Notes: generated by a model from the sequence alone, not told the origin. 33,551 nt of DNA from Acinetobacter bereziniae LMG 1003 = CIP 70.12 (GCF_000368925.1 NZ_KB849756.1:196988-230538); one strand, 5' to 3'. Shown: positions 17,482 to 26,988, counted from the first letter of the stretch. Program-made: numbers and translations.

Positions 17482-18846
17482 TTAATTTGTAGTATTGCCA
17501 ACAATATTTTGTTGCGGTGAAGTTGCTGAAAGCACTGTATTTTTTTCGACAGAAGCCTTTAAGTTGACTAAAAATATTGCAATTGCAGCAATCACACCTG
17601 GAATTGCAATCACAAGAAAATTCATTTGATGAGGAAGTTCAAACGTGAGCAGTGCGCCAGTGAGGACTGGACCTACAATTGCACCGATACGTCCAATACC
17701 CGATGCCCATCCCATACCTGTGGAACGAACAGCCGCAGGATAAAATTGAGCAACAAAGGTATAAAGTAAGATTTGCGAGCCGATTGTTGCTGCACCTGCT
17801 ATCGCAATAAGTGTATAAAGTACAGCCTGTGGGCTTTTAAAACCGAGCAAAATGAGTGCCATAGCACCAACAGCAAACATGATGGTTAATACAGGTTTAA
17901 TATGAAATTTATCTGCCAATGCACCACCACCAATTGCACCGACCATTCCGCCAATATTCAGTGCAAATAAGAAAATCATACTTGCACCCAATGAATAACC
18001 TGCCTGAATCATCAGCTTTGGTAACCAACTGCCCAATGCATAAACCATCAATAAACACATGAAAAATGCAATCCAAAACATGAAGGTGCTAAAAGTACGT
18101 CCTTGTTGAAATAGCGCACGTAATGGTGCTTGATCCTCAGCAGTGACTTCATTCAGCACAAACTGAGTGGATGCTGTTAAATCTTGTTGCGGGGCAATTT
18201 TTTGCACAATCTCACGGACTTGGTCATTTTTTTCTTGTTGAGTCAAATACATCAAAGACTCAGGTAAAAATTTCCAAATCAAAGGGAGCGCTAAAAAAGG
18301 AATGATGGCGATGTAGAACATAATTTTCCAGCCATAATCAACCACCAACCACGCTCCCAATAATGCTGAAGCCATGCCACCAATCGCATATCCACTAAAC
18401 ATCACTGCAACCAATGTGCTGCGAATACGTTTAGGTGCATATTCAGTCATCAATGCCACCACATTTGGCATCACACCACCGATTCCAAGACCTGCTAAGA
18501 ATCGTAAAATCCCAAATTCAATTGGTGTTGATGCAAAAGCACCTAAAAAAGTAAATCCACTGAAAATCGCCACACAAATCATAATGGTTTTTTTACGACC
18601 TAATTTATCCGACAAAGTCCCAAAACTCATCGCACCAAACATCATGCCAAATAGTGCTGTACTGGCAAGCATTCCCGCTTGAACAGCGGTAAGCCCCCAC
18701 TCTTGCATCAACAATGGTAAAGCTACGCCATAAATGACTAAATCATAACCATCAAAAATAATGATAGATAAACACCACAATAAAACTCCCCAATGGAATG
18801 GAGTAAATTTTGCGTCATCGACAATCCGATTGATATTTAATTGCAT
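17482..18846 (-). CDS. benK: Benzoate MFS transporter BenK (aromatic acid:H+ symporter family)
   Basis: BenK imports benzoate with protons across the inner membrane. The 454-residue protein has 12 predicted membrane segments and the aromatic acid:H+ symporter signature FDGYDLVIYGVALPLLM in the first segment. The MFS loop DKLGRKKT lies between segments 2 and 3, and a second loop DKFHIKP sits in the C-terminal half. The start was set by a strong Shine-Dalgarno, AGGAGG, about 7 bases before the ATG at 18846. An upstream start would add nine residues without such a site. The porin gene follows after 77 bases. Regulation by BenM is likely from its neighbours, but no strict BenM site was found upstream. 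Confidence 0.9.
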   Translation of the reverse strand: MQLNINRIVDDAKFTPFHWGVLLWCLSIIIFDGYDLVIYGVALPLLMQEWGLTAVQAGMLASTALFGMMFGAMSFGTLSDKLGRKKTIMICVAIFSGFTFLGAFASTPIEFGILRFLAGLGIGGVMPNVVALMTEYAPKRIRSTLVAVMFSGYAIGGMASALLGAWLVVDYGWKIMFYIAIIPFLALPLIWKFLPESLMYLTQQEKNDQVREIVQKIAPQQDLTASTQFVLNEVTAEDQAPLRALFQQGRTFSTFMFWIAFFMCLLMVYALGSWLPKLMIQAGYSLGASMIFLFALNIGGMVGAIGGGALADKFHIKPVLTIMFAVGAMALILLGFKSPQAVLYTLIAIAGAATIGSQILLYTFVAQFYPAAVRSTGMGWASGIGRIGAIVGPVLTGALLTFELPHQMNFLVIAIPGVIAAIAIFLVNLKASVEKNTVLSATSPQQNIVGNTTN

Positions 18847-19336
18847 ATTCAGCCTCCTGCTGAGAAACGTCATCTAAGTTTTCTCAGACAATGGCGTAAG
18901 CGCTATTTTTTGTCCAAAACCGATTACATATATATCCATACCTAAAAAGTCGGTTTAATGTTTTTATTTGAATAAACAATAGATTAAAAAGCTTGAATAA
19001 AATAATTCAGCCTTATATTTTTGCTCATTTATTTTTTATTTGAACTTTTAAATGGCTGTTTTTAGATTTATTAAGCAAAGCAAAAAGCTTATTGTGTACT
19101 TTTAATATGTTACTTTTCACATAATATATAAACCATTATTCATTTTTTAATTGCTTAGCGATTAATATTCTCGATTTGTATATTTTAGAATAACGATTGC
19201 CTTATTCAAAAATAATGAAGACAAAATAATATGAGAGTCCCTTCTCCCAGTGAGAGAAGGCTTGCATGAACAGATGATTTTAGGTGGAATGCCAATCCAA
19301 ATGAGAATTATGCGAATAAGCCTGATGATTTGGTTA
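18847..19336. other. Intergenic region upstream of benK
   Basis: This 490-bp, AT-rich stretch holds no gene. It contains an inverted pair AAACCGA (18917-18923) and TCGGTTT (18951-18957), about 70 bases before the benK start, that could be an operator or part of the promoter. A small hairpin with arms CCTTCTC and GAGAAGG lies at 19240-19260. The rest shows nothing recognisable. Confidence 0.45.
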
Positions 19337-19630
19337 GGGTCTGTGGACAATTCGTCTATGTTTGCGACTAGGTGTGTTTTTTAGGCGATTCTAGGCGCGA
19401 AATACGAAATTTAGTCATTCTAAATAATGAGAAACACTGTTTCGCAAGGGAACGACGAAGTGCCAAAAAACACGCTAGTCCCGAAGGGTTGTGGCTAAAA
19501 TTATCTCAGACTACGTTATGAAACTTAAAAATAGTCTCGCTATTCTCTTCATTTCCTTGCGGAGTATACTCCTCATGCCTGCTCAATTTTAACCAACAAC
19601 GCAAGCCATTTATGAAATGTCCACAGCCCC
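19337..19630. mobile_element. MITE-like element with 13-bp inverted ends and TA target duplication
   Basis: The left end GGGTCTGTGGACA (19337-19349) and the right end, read inward, GGGGCTGTGGACA (19630-19618) match at 12 of 13 positions. The flanking bases extend the symmetry to TTA. TA stands on both sides (19335-19336 and 19631-19632), compatible with IS630- or IS5-type target duplication. The 294-bp interior has no transposase but carries GC-richer segments unlike its surroundings. It is inserted 14 bp from the benM stop codon. Confidence 0.72.
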
Positions 19631-19644
19631 TAAATATTTTTAAT

Positions 19645-20568
19645 TTAATCCATTATGCTAAAACTCGCACGGTCATATTGAAACCCTTCCAAATCATAAA
19701 CTTGATAAATACAATCAAACAAAGATCGAATATCTTCGCTTTCATCCATACAACGAATCGCCATAAAGATAGGACTTTTTGCAGAGCTGTCCAACATGGG
19801 GATATAGATTAGATTCGGCAATTGAATGGTTTTTGCACTTTCAGGTACAACACATACGCCTTCTCCTGCTGCAACTAGACCCAAAGCCAATTGAATCTCA
19901 CGGACCTCCTTGAGATTTTTAGGATCTAGACCATGTTCAGAGAAAAGATGACGAACCTGTGTTGAAAAGTTGGGCTTCGGATGGCTTGGGTATAGAAATA
20001 GATTCTCATCTTCAATATCTGCAAAATAAGTTCCTTTTGAATCAGCCAAAGGATGGCTAATATGAACAGCCAACATTAATGGTTCTTCTCGTAATAAAAC
20101 TCGTCGAACTGCGGGATCAGAAATCCTAAGACGCCCAAATCCAACATCAATACGCCCCTCTTTTAGCGCTTGAATTTGATCTTTGGTACTCATTTCAACC
20201 AATTCAATTTTTAAATGAGGTTGCTGTTGTCGAAACATATAAACAATTTTAGGGAGCAAACCGTACAAAAGTGAGCCAACAAAACCCATGGTGACTGTTT
20301 TTTCGATCAAACCAATCCGTTTGGTCATCGACTTGACTTCTTCTGCATTAGACAAAAGTTTAACGGCGTGTTGATAAAAAAATTGCCCCGCTTCAGTGGT
20401 TTTTAATGGACGGCTTCCTCGTTCAAAAAGTGAGATACCCAATTCACTTTCAAGATTTTGAATCTGTCTGCTCAACGGGGGTTGAGCAATATAAAGCTTT
20501 TCAGCCGCTTTGGTAAAACTCTGTTCTTCTACAACAGCAACAAAATAGCGTAAATGCCTGAGTTCCAT
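19645..20568 (-). CDS. benM: LysR-type regulator of benzoate degradation, BenM
   Basis: BenM activates the ben genes in response to cis,cis-muconate and benzoate. The 307-residue protein begins MELRHLRYFVAVVEEQSFTKAAEKL, the BenM/CatM winged-helix N-terminus, followed by the effector domain. Arg160 is present; in A. baylyi this residue is part of the benzoate-binding secondary site of BenM, while CatM has His there. The start was placed at 20568, where GGAG lies 6 bases upstream. A start 12 bases earlier has poor spacing. It is divergent from catA-benABCDE, with two BenM-like sites between, and the MITE at 19337-19630 lies just after it. Confidence 0.9.
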   Translation of the reverse strand: MELRHLRYFVAVVEEQSFTKAAEKLYIAQPPLSRQIQNLESELGISLFERGSRPLKTTEAGQFFYQHAVKLLSNAEEVKSMTKRIGLIEKTVTMGFVGSLLYGLLPKIVYMFRQQQPHLKIELVEMSTKDQIQALKEGRIDVGFGRLRISDPAVRRVLLREEPLMLAVHISHPLADSKGTYFADIEDENLFLYPSHPKPNFSTQVRHLFSEHGLDPKNLKEVREIQLALGLVAAGEGVCVVPESAKTIQLPNLIYIPMLDSSAKSPIFMAIRCMDESEDIRSLFDCIYQVYDLEGFQYDRASFSIMD

Positions 20569-20578
20569 CTCAAACTCC

Positions 20579-20593
20579 ATACCTTTAAGATAT
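20579..20593. promoter_or_regulatory. BenM binding-site candidate near the benM start
   Basis: ATACCTTTAAGATAT has the form ATAC-N7-ATAT, one mismatch from the LysR/BenM consensus ATAC-N7-GTAT (the mismatch is in one half site). It overlaps the leader of benM, so binding here would fit autoregulation. The centre is 52 bp from the second candidate. Confidence 0.55.
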
Positions 20594-20630
20594 AAAAAAA
20601 TGCAAATTTGATCTTAGACAGCGATCATTC

Positions 20631-20645
20631 ATTCTTTTAAGGTAT
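20631..20645. promoter_or_regulatory. BenM binding-site candidate upstream of catA
   Basis: ATTCTTTTAAGGTAT has the form ATTC-N7-GTAT, one mismatch from ATAC-N7-GTAT. The inner sequence TTTTAAG resembles the CTTTAAG of the first site. It lies about 200 bases before the catA start, in the region where the rightward ben promoter should be. Confidence 0.55.
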
Positions 20646-20848
20646 ATCAAAAGCAAGATGCAAAGCAAGACTGAAAATTTAAGTGATTCAAAGCCAACCC
20701 AAGAATGACATTCTGTTAGCCAAATGAATTTACAAACCAGTCTAAGCTAGAAGTCTTGTTGCCAACAACATGGAAAGTGGGCAGCAAAGTTGCAAGCAAA
20801 TTTTATTCAGCATGTGATGCCAAACCACTCATACTTAAGGAGCTTAGT

Positions 20849-21769
20849 ATGAATCGTCAAGAAATCGATGCTTTAGTCAAGCAAATGAATATTGATACAG
20901 CAACAGCTAATGTTAATCCTCGTATTCAACAAATTGTGGTTCGTTTAGTCGCTGATCTTTTTCAAGCCATCGATGATCTCGATATTTCCCAGACTGAACT
21001 ATGGAAAGGACTAGAATATTTTACTGATGCAGGTCAAGCCAATGAGCTTGGACTATTGGCGGCAGGTTTAGGACTTGAGCATTTCTTAGATCTACGTGCT
21101 GATGAAGCCGATGCCAAAGCAGGCATTACGGGTGGAACACCACGTACTATCGAAGGTCCACTTTATGTTGCTGGCGCACCAGAATCAATCGGTTTCGCCC
21201 GTATGGATGATGGTTCTGAAGATGATCTGATTGATACCTTATTGATTGAAGGTACAGTTACAGATCACCACGGCAACCTCATTCCCAATGCTAAAGTAGA
21301 AATTTGGCATGCCAATCGCTTAGGTTCGTATTCTTTTTTTGACAAATCTCAAGCTGATTTTAACTTACGTCGCACCATTTTGACCGATGCCAATGGCAAA
21401 TACGTCGCTCAAACGACTATGCCTGTAGGTTATGGATGCCCACCTCAAGGGACAACTCAGGCACTTTTAAATCACTTGGGTCGTCATGGTAATCGTCCAT
21501 CACATGTGCATTATTTTGTCTCAGCACCAGGTTATGGAAAACTGACCACCCAATTCAATATTGAAGGTGATCAATACCTTTGGGATGACTTTGCTTTTGC
21601 TACACGTGAAGGTCTGGTGGCTACTGCTGTAGACATCACTGATGAAGCAGAGATTGCCCGTTATGGTTTGAACAAAGCCTTTAAAAAGATTGAATTCAAT
21701 ATTCAACTGATTCAGACACAAGACCAAGCCCCATCGACTGAAGTCATTCGTCGACGCGCAAGCGCTTAA
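20849..21769 (+). CDS. catA: Catechol 1,2-dioxygenase
   Basis: CatA opens the catechol ring between the hydroxyl groups to give cis,cis-muconate, using non-haem Fe(III). The 306-residue protein has the N-terminal helical dimerisation region and a beta-sandwich catalytic domain. The iron ligands can be placed at Tyr161 (GSYSFFD), Tyr195 (PVGYGCPP), His219 and His221 (RPSHVHY). The ATG at 20849 was chosen because AAGGAG lies 6 bases upstream. The open frame upstream of it has no family similarity. catA here lies between benM and benA, so the ring-cleavage enzyme is made together with the enzymes that supply catechol. Confidence 0.95.
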   Translation: MNRQEIDALVKQMNIDTATANVNPRIQQIVVRLVADLFQAIDDLDISQTELWKGLEYFTDAGQANELGLLAAGLGLEHFLDLRADEADAKAGITGGTPRTIEGPLYVAGAPESIGFARMDDGSEDDLIDTLLIEGTVTDHHGNLIPNAKVEIWHANRLGSYSFFDKSQADFNLRRTILTDANGKYVAQTTMPVGYGCPPQGTTQALLNHLGRHGNRPSHVHYFVSAPGYGKLTTQFNIEGDQYLWDDFAFATREGLVATAVDITDEAEIARYGLNKAFKKIEFNIQLIQTQDQAPSTEVIRRRASA

Positions 21770-21845
21770 TCATACGTATAGAACCGAGTGCTTTTAATCC
21801 CAACATTTCGGTTCGTAATCTTATTTGGAAAGCCGGAGAAATAAC

Positions 21846-23246
21846 ATGCCACGTATTCCAGTGATAAACACCAGCCATCTTGACCGTATTGATGAGCTTT
21901 TGGTTGATAACTTTGAAACAGGTGAATTTAAACTTCATCGCTCAGTATTTACAGATCAAAGTCTATTTGATCTTGAAATGAAATATATTTTTGAAGGTAA
22001 TTGGGTGTATTTGGCACATGAAAGTCAAATCCCCAACAATAATGATTACTACACCACCCATATTGGTCGCCAACCTATCATCATTGCACGAAATCGCAAT
22101 GGTGAATTAAATGCAATGATCAATGCATGTTCACATCGTGGCGCTCAGTTGTGCAGTCATAAGCGTGGCAATAAGGCAACCTATACTTGCCCTTTTCACG
22201 GTTGGACATTTAACAACTCAGGTAAATTACTCAAAGTGAAAGATCCAAGTGAAGCAGGTTATTCAGACTGCTTTAACCAAGAAGGGTCTCATGATCTAAA
22301 AAAAGTTGCGCGTTTTGAAAGTTATAAAGGTTTTCTTTTCGGAAGTTTAAACCCTGATGTACCTAGTTTGGTTTCATTCCTTGGTGAAACAACCAAAATC
22401 ATTGACATGATTGTAGATCAGTCTGATCAAGGTTTAGAGGTCTTACGTGGCGCATCGACTTATACATACGATGGTAACTGGAAACTTACCGCTGAAAATG
22501 GTGCAGATGGTTATCATGTCTCTGCAGTACATTGGAACTATGCCGCAACCACCCAACAACGAAAAGAAAAACAACAGGAAAATGATAATGTTCGTGCCAT
22601 GAGTGCAGGTGCATGGGGTAAGCAAGGCGGTGGCTCTTATGGTTTTGAGCATGGTCACATGCTGTTATGGACCCAATGGGCAAATCCTGAAGATCGTCCG
22701 AACTATCCAAAAGCCGCAGAATATACTGAAAAATTTGGCGCCCCCATGTCGAAATGGATGATCGAACGCTCTCGTAATTTATGTCTTTACCCAAATGTTT
22801 ATTTTATGGATCAATTCGGATCACAAATACGTGTACTTCGCCCGATTTCAGTCAATAAAACTGAAGTCACGATTTACTGTATTGCCCCTGTAGGAGAAGC
22901 GCCAGAGGCACGTGCTCGTCGTATCCGCCAATATGAAGATTTCTTTAATGCATCGGGTATGGCGACTCCTGACGACCTCGAAGAGTTCCGTGCCTGCCAA
23001 GCAGGTTATGCGGGTATTGAACTGGAATGGAATGATATGTGTCGAGGTTCAAAGCATTGGATCCAAGGTCCAGACGATGCTGCCAATGAAATCGGTTTAA
23101 AACCAAAACTCAGTGGCATTAAAACAGAAGACGAAGGTTTATATCTTGCACAACATCAATACTGGTTAGAGGTGATGAAACATGCTATCCAATCAGAAAA
23201 ACAACTTGCTCAAAAAGAAGTGAACACGCAAGGAGAAGTCGCATGA
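21846..23246 (+). CDS. benA: Benzoate 1,2-dioxygenase, large (alpha) subunit
   Basis: BenA is the catalytic subunit of the two-component oxygenase that converts benzoate to its cis-1,2-dihydrodiol. The 466-residue protein has the Rieske 2Fe-2S ligands Cys95-x-His97 and Cys115-x2-His118 (CSHRG, CPFHGW). The mononuclear iron site has His224 and His229, with the bridging Asp221 in NGADGYHVSAVH. The ATG was chosen for its GGAG 7 bases upstream and the family N-terminus; a TTG 21 bases earlier has neither. It overlaps benB by 4 bases. Confidence 0.95.
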   Translation: MPRIPVINTSHLDRIDELLVDNFETGEFKLHRSVFTDQSLFDLEMKYIFEGNWVYLAHESQIPNNNDYYTTHIGRQPIIIARNRNGELNAMINACSHRGAQLCSHKRGNKATYTCPFHGWTFNNSGKLLKVKDPSEAGYSDCFNQEGSHDLKKVARFESYKGFLFGSLNPDVPSLVSFLGETTKIIDMIVDQSDQGLEVLRGASTYTYDGNWKLTAENGADGYHVSAVHWNYAATTQQRKEKQQENDNVRAMSAGAWGKQGGGSYGFEHGHMLLWTQWANPEDRPNYPKAAEYTEKFGAPMSKWMIERSRNLCLYPNVYFMDQFGSQIRVLRPISVNKTEVTIYCIAPVGEAPEARARRIRQYEDFFNASGMATPDDLEEFRACQAGYAGIELEWNDMCRGSKHWIQGPDDAANEIGLKPKLSGIKTEDEGLYLAQHQYWLEVMKHAIQSEKQLAQKEVNTQGEVA

Positions 23247-23752
23247 ATGCAACAGCACCTATTGAACAAGTGTCTTTAGAAAATATTGCTCAATTTCTCT
23301 ACCGTGAAGCCCGCTTTTTAGATGATGAACAATGGGACCAATGGTTAGCATGTTATGCACCCACTGCATCTTTTTGGATGCCTGCTTGGGATGATGATGA
23401 TCGCCTTACAGAAGACCCGCAATCAGAAATTTCATTGATTTACTATCCAGATCGTCAAGGGTTGGAAGACCGTGTTTTCCGTATCAAAACCGAACGTTCT
23501 TCAGCAACAATGCCCGATACACGTACCAGTCACAACATCAATAATATTGAAGTGGTTGCTACTGATGGACTTAAAGTCACGGTTCGTTTTAATTGGAACA
23601 CATTAAGTTTCCGCTACAAAACCAGTTATAGCTACTTTGGAATGTCACGCTACGAAATCGACTTTTCAGGTCCTCAACCCCAGATTTTAAATAAATATGT
23701 GGTGTTGAAAAATGACTACATCAATCAAGTGATTGATATATATCACCTCTAA
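23243..23752 (+). CDS. benB: Benzoate 1,2-dioxygenase, small (beta) subunit
   Basis: BenB is the structural beta subunit of the alpha3beta3 oxygenase and carries no cofactor. The 169-residue length is that of the family. It has the typical sequence LYREARFLDDEQWDQWLACYAPTASFWMPAW and the conserved TRTSHNINNIEV block. The start and the benA stop share ATGA, so the two subunits are translationally coupled, and AGGAG lies about 8 bases upstream. Confidence 0.95.
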   Translation: MNATAPIEQVSLENIAQFLYREARFLDDEQWDQWLACYAPTASFWMPAWDDDDRLTEDPQSEISLIYYPDRQGLEDRVFRIKTERSSATMPDTRTSHNINNIEVVATDGLKVTVRFNWNTLSFRYKTSYSYFGMSRYEIDFSGPQPQILNKYVVLKNDYINQVIDIYHL

Positions 23753-23847
23753 TTGTGTTGACACCATAAGCTGATATTCGCTCTAGCTCAAGCATATTTG
23801 GGCTAACAGCAATCTAATGTTTAAAGATTTTTATAGGACCACCAGCC

Positions 23848-24864
23848 ATGTCAAACCACAATGTTGCACTTCAATTTGAAGATGGCGTAACTCGTTTTAT
23901 ATCTGTTGCACAAGGTGAAACTTTATCTGATGCAGCGTACCGTCAAAAAATTAATATTCCTTTAGACTGTCGTGATGGTGCATGTGGAACCTGTCGTGCT
24001 TTTTGTGAATCAGGTACTTTTGATATGCCTGAAGAAAGCTATATTGAAGATGCGTTAACAGCTGAAGAAGCTGAGCAAGGCTATATTTTAGCTTGTCAAT
24101 GTAGACCCAATTCGGATGCTGTTTTTCAAATTCAAGCCTCTTCTGAAGTATGCAAAACTGAAATTCATGCCTTTCAAGGTACGCTGTCACGAGTAGAAAA
24201 CCTGTCCGATTCAACCATTACATTTGATATTCAATTGGATGAAGGTCAGCCTGATATCCATTTCCTTGCAGGACAATATGTCAACGTTGCCATCCCAGGA
24301 ACCAATGAAACACGCTCCTACTCTTTTAGCTCTAAACCGGGACAACGTTTAACAGGCTTTGTGGTTCGTAATGTTCCCAATGGAAAAATGAGTGATTTTT
24401 TAAGTGTCAATGCCAAAGCTGGCGATAAAATGACGTTTACAGGTCCGTTTGGAAGTTTTTACCTTCGCAATGTAGTACGCCCAGTACTTATGCTCGCTGG
24501 CGGTACGGGGATTGCTCCTTTTATATCCATGTTGCAGGTACTGGAAGAAAAAGGTTCAACACAGCCTGTACGTTTGGTTTTTGGTGTCACCAATGACTTT
24601 GATCTTGTGGCATTAGATAAGCTCAATGAACTCCAAAATAAGTTACCGTGGTTTGAATTTCGAACAGTCGTTGCCCATCCAGAATCGACACATGAACGTA
24701 AAGGTTATGTGACGGGTCATATTGAAAATGACTGGTTAAATCAAGGTGATGTCGACGTTTATCTCTGTGGTCCTGTACCTATGGTTGAAGCTGTTCGTAC
24801 ATGGTTAGATCAAGAAGGTATTCAACCTGCAAATTTCTTATTTGAAAAATTCTCAGCCAATTAA
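23848..24864 (+). CDS. benC: Benzoate 1,2-dioxygenase electron transfer component
   Basis: BenC passes electrons from NADH to the BenAB oxygenase. The 338-residue protein starts with a plant-type ferredoxin domain whose 2Fe-2S ligands are Cys41, Cys46, Cys49 and probably Cys83. It continues with a ferredoxin-reductase FAD domain (RSYSFSS) and an NAD domain (GGTGIAPF, then CGPVPMVEAV). A 95-base gap separates it from benB, with AGGACC upstream of the ATG. It is complete. Confidence 0.95.
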   Translation: MSNHNVALQFEDGVTRFISVAQGETLSDAAYRQKINIPLDCRDGACGTCRAFCESGTFDMPEESYIEDALTAEEAEQGYILACQCRPNSDAVFQIQASSEVCKTEIHAFQGTLSRVENLSDSTITFDIQLDEGQPDIHFLAGQYVNVAIPGTNETRSYSFSSKPGQRLTGFVVRNVPNGKMSDFLSVNAKAGDKMTFTGPFGSFYLRNVVRPVLMLAGGTGIAPFISMLQVLEEKGSTQPVRLVFGVTNDFDLVALDKLNELQNKLPWFEFRTVVAHPESTHERKGYVTGHIENDWLNQGDVDVYLCGPVPMVEAVRTWLDQEGIQPANFLFEKFSAN

Positions 24865-24890
24865 ATTTGTCTGATTTTGGAGCTGAGCAA

Positions 24891-25676
24891 ATGTCAAATA
24901 GACAAAGATTTGAAAATAAAGTGGTGATTGTTACCGGTGCCGCTCAAGGTATTGGACGTGGTGTAGCATTACAAATGGCTGCCGAAGGTGCGCAAGTGGT
25001 TATGGCAGATCGCTCGGCTTATGTCGAAGAAGTACTGGCAGAAATCATACAGTTTGGGGGTAAAGGTGTCACGATTCTAGCAGATTTAGAAACCTTTGCA
25101 GGTGCTGAATCCGTCATCAGCAAAGCGATTACATGCTACGGACGAGTCGACATTTTGGTCAATAATGTCGGTGGTGCAATCTGGATGAAACCTTTTCAGG
25201 AATTTTCTGAAGCGGAAATTATCAAAGAAGTGAATCGTTCATTGTTTCCGACTTTATGGTGTTGTCGTGCAGTTTTACCTGAGATGATCAAAAATCAACA
25301 TGGCACGATCGTCAATGTTTCTTCGATCGCCACTTGTGGTATCAATCGTGTACCCTATTCTGCATCCAAAGGTGGTGTCAATGGTTTAACGACTGGACTC
25401 GCCTTTGAACATGCCAAAGATGGAATACGCGTCAATGCTGTGGCGACTGGAGGAACAGAAGCGCCACCTCGTAAAGTACCACGCAATAGCGCAGCATTGA
25501 CTGAAAACGAACAAAAATGGATGCAGGATGTCGTTGAGCAAACCATAGATCGGACGTTTATGGGACGATATGGCACGATCCAAGAACAGGTTAATGCCAT
25601 TTTATTTTTGGCATCAGATGAATCTTCATATATGACTGGTACGATTGTTCCTGTCGGTGGTGGTGATCAGGGATAA
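24891..25676 (+). CDS. benD: 1,6-dihydroxycyclohexa-2,4-diene-1-carboxylate dehydrogenase
   Basis: BenD oxidises and decarboxylates the cis-diol from BenABC to catechol, producing NADH that BenC can reuse. The 261-residue short-chain dehydrogenase has TGAAQGIG at 15-22, NNVG at 91-94, Ser144/145, and the catalytic Tyr156-x3-Lys160. The start was set at the ATG with GGAG 8 bases upstream; a TTG 24 bases earlier just after the benC stop is less likely. Confidence 0.94.
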   Translation: MSNRQRFENKVVIVTGAAQGIGRGVALQMAAEGAQVVMADRSAYVEEVLAEIIQFGGKGVTILADLETFAGAESVISKAITCYGRVDILVNNVGGAIWMKPFQEFSEAEIIKEVNRSLFPTLWCCRAVLPEMIKNQHGTIVNVSSIATCGINRVPYSASKGGVNGLTTGLAFEHAKDGIRVNAVATGGTEAPPRKVPRNSAALTENEQKWMQDVVEQTIDRTFMGRYGTIQEQVNAILFLASDESSYMTGTIVPVGGGDQG

Positions 25677-25735
25677 ACTGATCGCCCATTTTATGCAACA
25701 GGAACATTGAATTCATCGCATGGAGGCTTTGCCCA

Positions 25736-26962
25736 ATGGCAACCCTGTTAAAAACACTTAAGCAAGATTGGTCAATTTCCGCAACGGTCGCTGGGTTCTT
25801 AGCTGTACTGATTTCTTATGCGGGACCCATGATTATCTTTTTTCAAGCCGCCCAACAAGCCAACGTTTCTTCTTCCATGATGGCATCATGGATTTGGGGT
25901 AGTTCGATTGGCGCGGCGATTGCGGGTATTATTTTATCCATTAAGTTTAAAACCCCAATTATTACAGCATGGTCTGCGCCTGGAACAGCATTGCTTGTGG
26001 CATTGTTCCCGCATATTTCATTAAATGAAGTCGTTGCTGCTTATATCACATCGGCAGTGATTATTTTTTTGATCGGCATCACTGGCTCCTTTGATAAACT
26101 TTTAAAATGGATTCCTCAAGGACTGGCGGCTGGTATGATGGCTGGCATTCTTTTTCAGTTTGGTCTGGGACTTTTTAAAGCCACGGATCACATGCCTTAT
26201 CTTGTCTTTGGTATGCTGATTTGTTTTTTATTGGCAAAACGGTATTCTCCCCGTTATGCCATTATCTGGGTACTGATTGCAGGTGTTGTACTGAGTTTCA
26301 GTCTAGGACAAATCCAACCTGTTGCAATGGATTTTTCTCTTGCGATTCCACATATGATTTACCCTGAATGGACATGGTCTTCTACACTAAACCTTGCGAT
26401 TCCACTCACCATTGTCAGCTTAACTGGGCAGTTTTTACCCGGTATGGCTATTTTAAAACTGAGTGGTTATCAAACTCCTGCAAAACCTATTTTAACTGTC
26501 GCAAGCATCACCTCGATTGTAGTTGCATTCACAGGTGGAATCACCATTGTACTTGCTGCAATTACAGCTGCACTGTGTACAGGTAAAGATGCTCATGAGC
26601 TTAAAGAAAAACGCTATATTGCAGGTATCGCCAATGGTATTTTTTATATTCTGGGCGGTTTATTTGCAGGTAGCCTAGTCATGCTCTTTAGTATTTTACC
26701 GAAAGAACTGATTGCAGCACTTGCGGGATTGGCATTGTTAGGGGCAATTGCAACCAATATGAGTGTTGCTATGAAAGATGATTCTCAGCGAGATGCCGCC
26801 TTAATTACATTTCTCGCTACGGTTTCTGGAATGCACTTTTTAGGGTTTAGTTCGGTTTTTTGGGGTATTTGTATTGGAATGATCAGTCATTTACTGTTAA
26901 CGCCTAAGCAGTCAAAAGTTCAGACTCCAATGCCAGTTCAGGATTCTACACCGAGTCAGTAA
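25736..26962 (+). CDS. benE: Benzoate transporter BenE
   Basis: BenE is an inner-membrane benzoate:H+ symporter of a family separate from BenK. The 408-residue protein has about 12 hydrophobic segments and the family motifs YAGPMIIFFQAAQ and TAWSAPGTALL, and ends in a short hydrophilic tail. GGAGG lies 8 bases before the ATG. It ends the catA-benABCDE transcript and is followed by a terminator-like hairpin. Two importers of different families for one substrate, BenE here and BenK at 17482, are also found in A. baylyi. Confidence 0.94.
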   Translation: MATLLKTLKQDWSISATVAGFLAVLISYAGPMIIFFQAAQQANVSSSMMASWIWGSSIGAAIAGIILSIKFKTPIITAWSAPGTALLVALFPHISLNEVVAAYITSAVIIFLIGITGSFDKLLKWIPQGLAAGMMAGILFQFGLGLFKATDHMPYLVFGMLICFLLAKRYSPRYAIIWVLIAGVVLSFSLGQIQPVAMDFSLAIPHMIYPEWTWSSTLNLAIPLTIVSLTGQFLPGMAILKLSGYQTPAKPILTVASITSIVVAFTGGITIVLAAITAALCTGKDAHELKEKRYIAGIANGIFYILGGLFAGSLVMLFSILPKELIAALAGLALLGAIATNMSVAMKDDSQRDAALITFLATVSGMHFLGFSSVFWGICIGMISHLLLTPKQSKVQTPMPVQDSTPSQ

Positions 26963-26988
26963 AGTAAAAATTCATTTAACCTTGTTAT

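Noticed and set aside
18374..18682. A 102-codon forward open frame opposite benK
   Set aside because: It is antisense to membrane segments of the transporter, and its Pro/Asn/Ile-rich product is a typical shadow.
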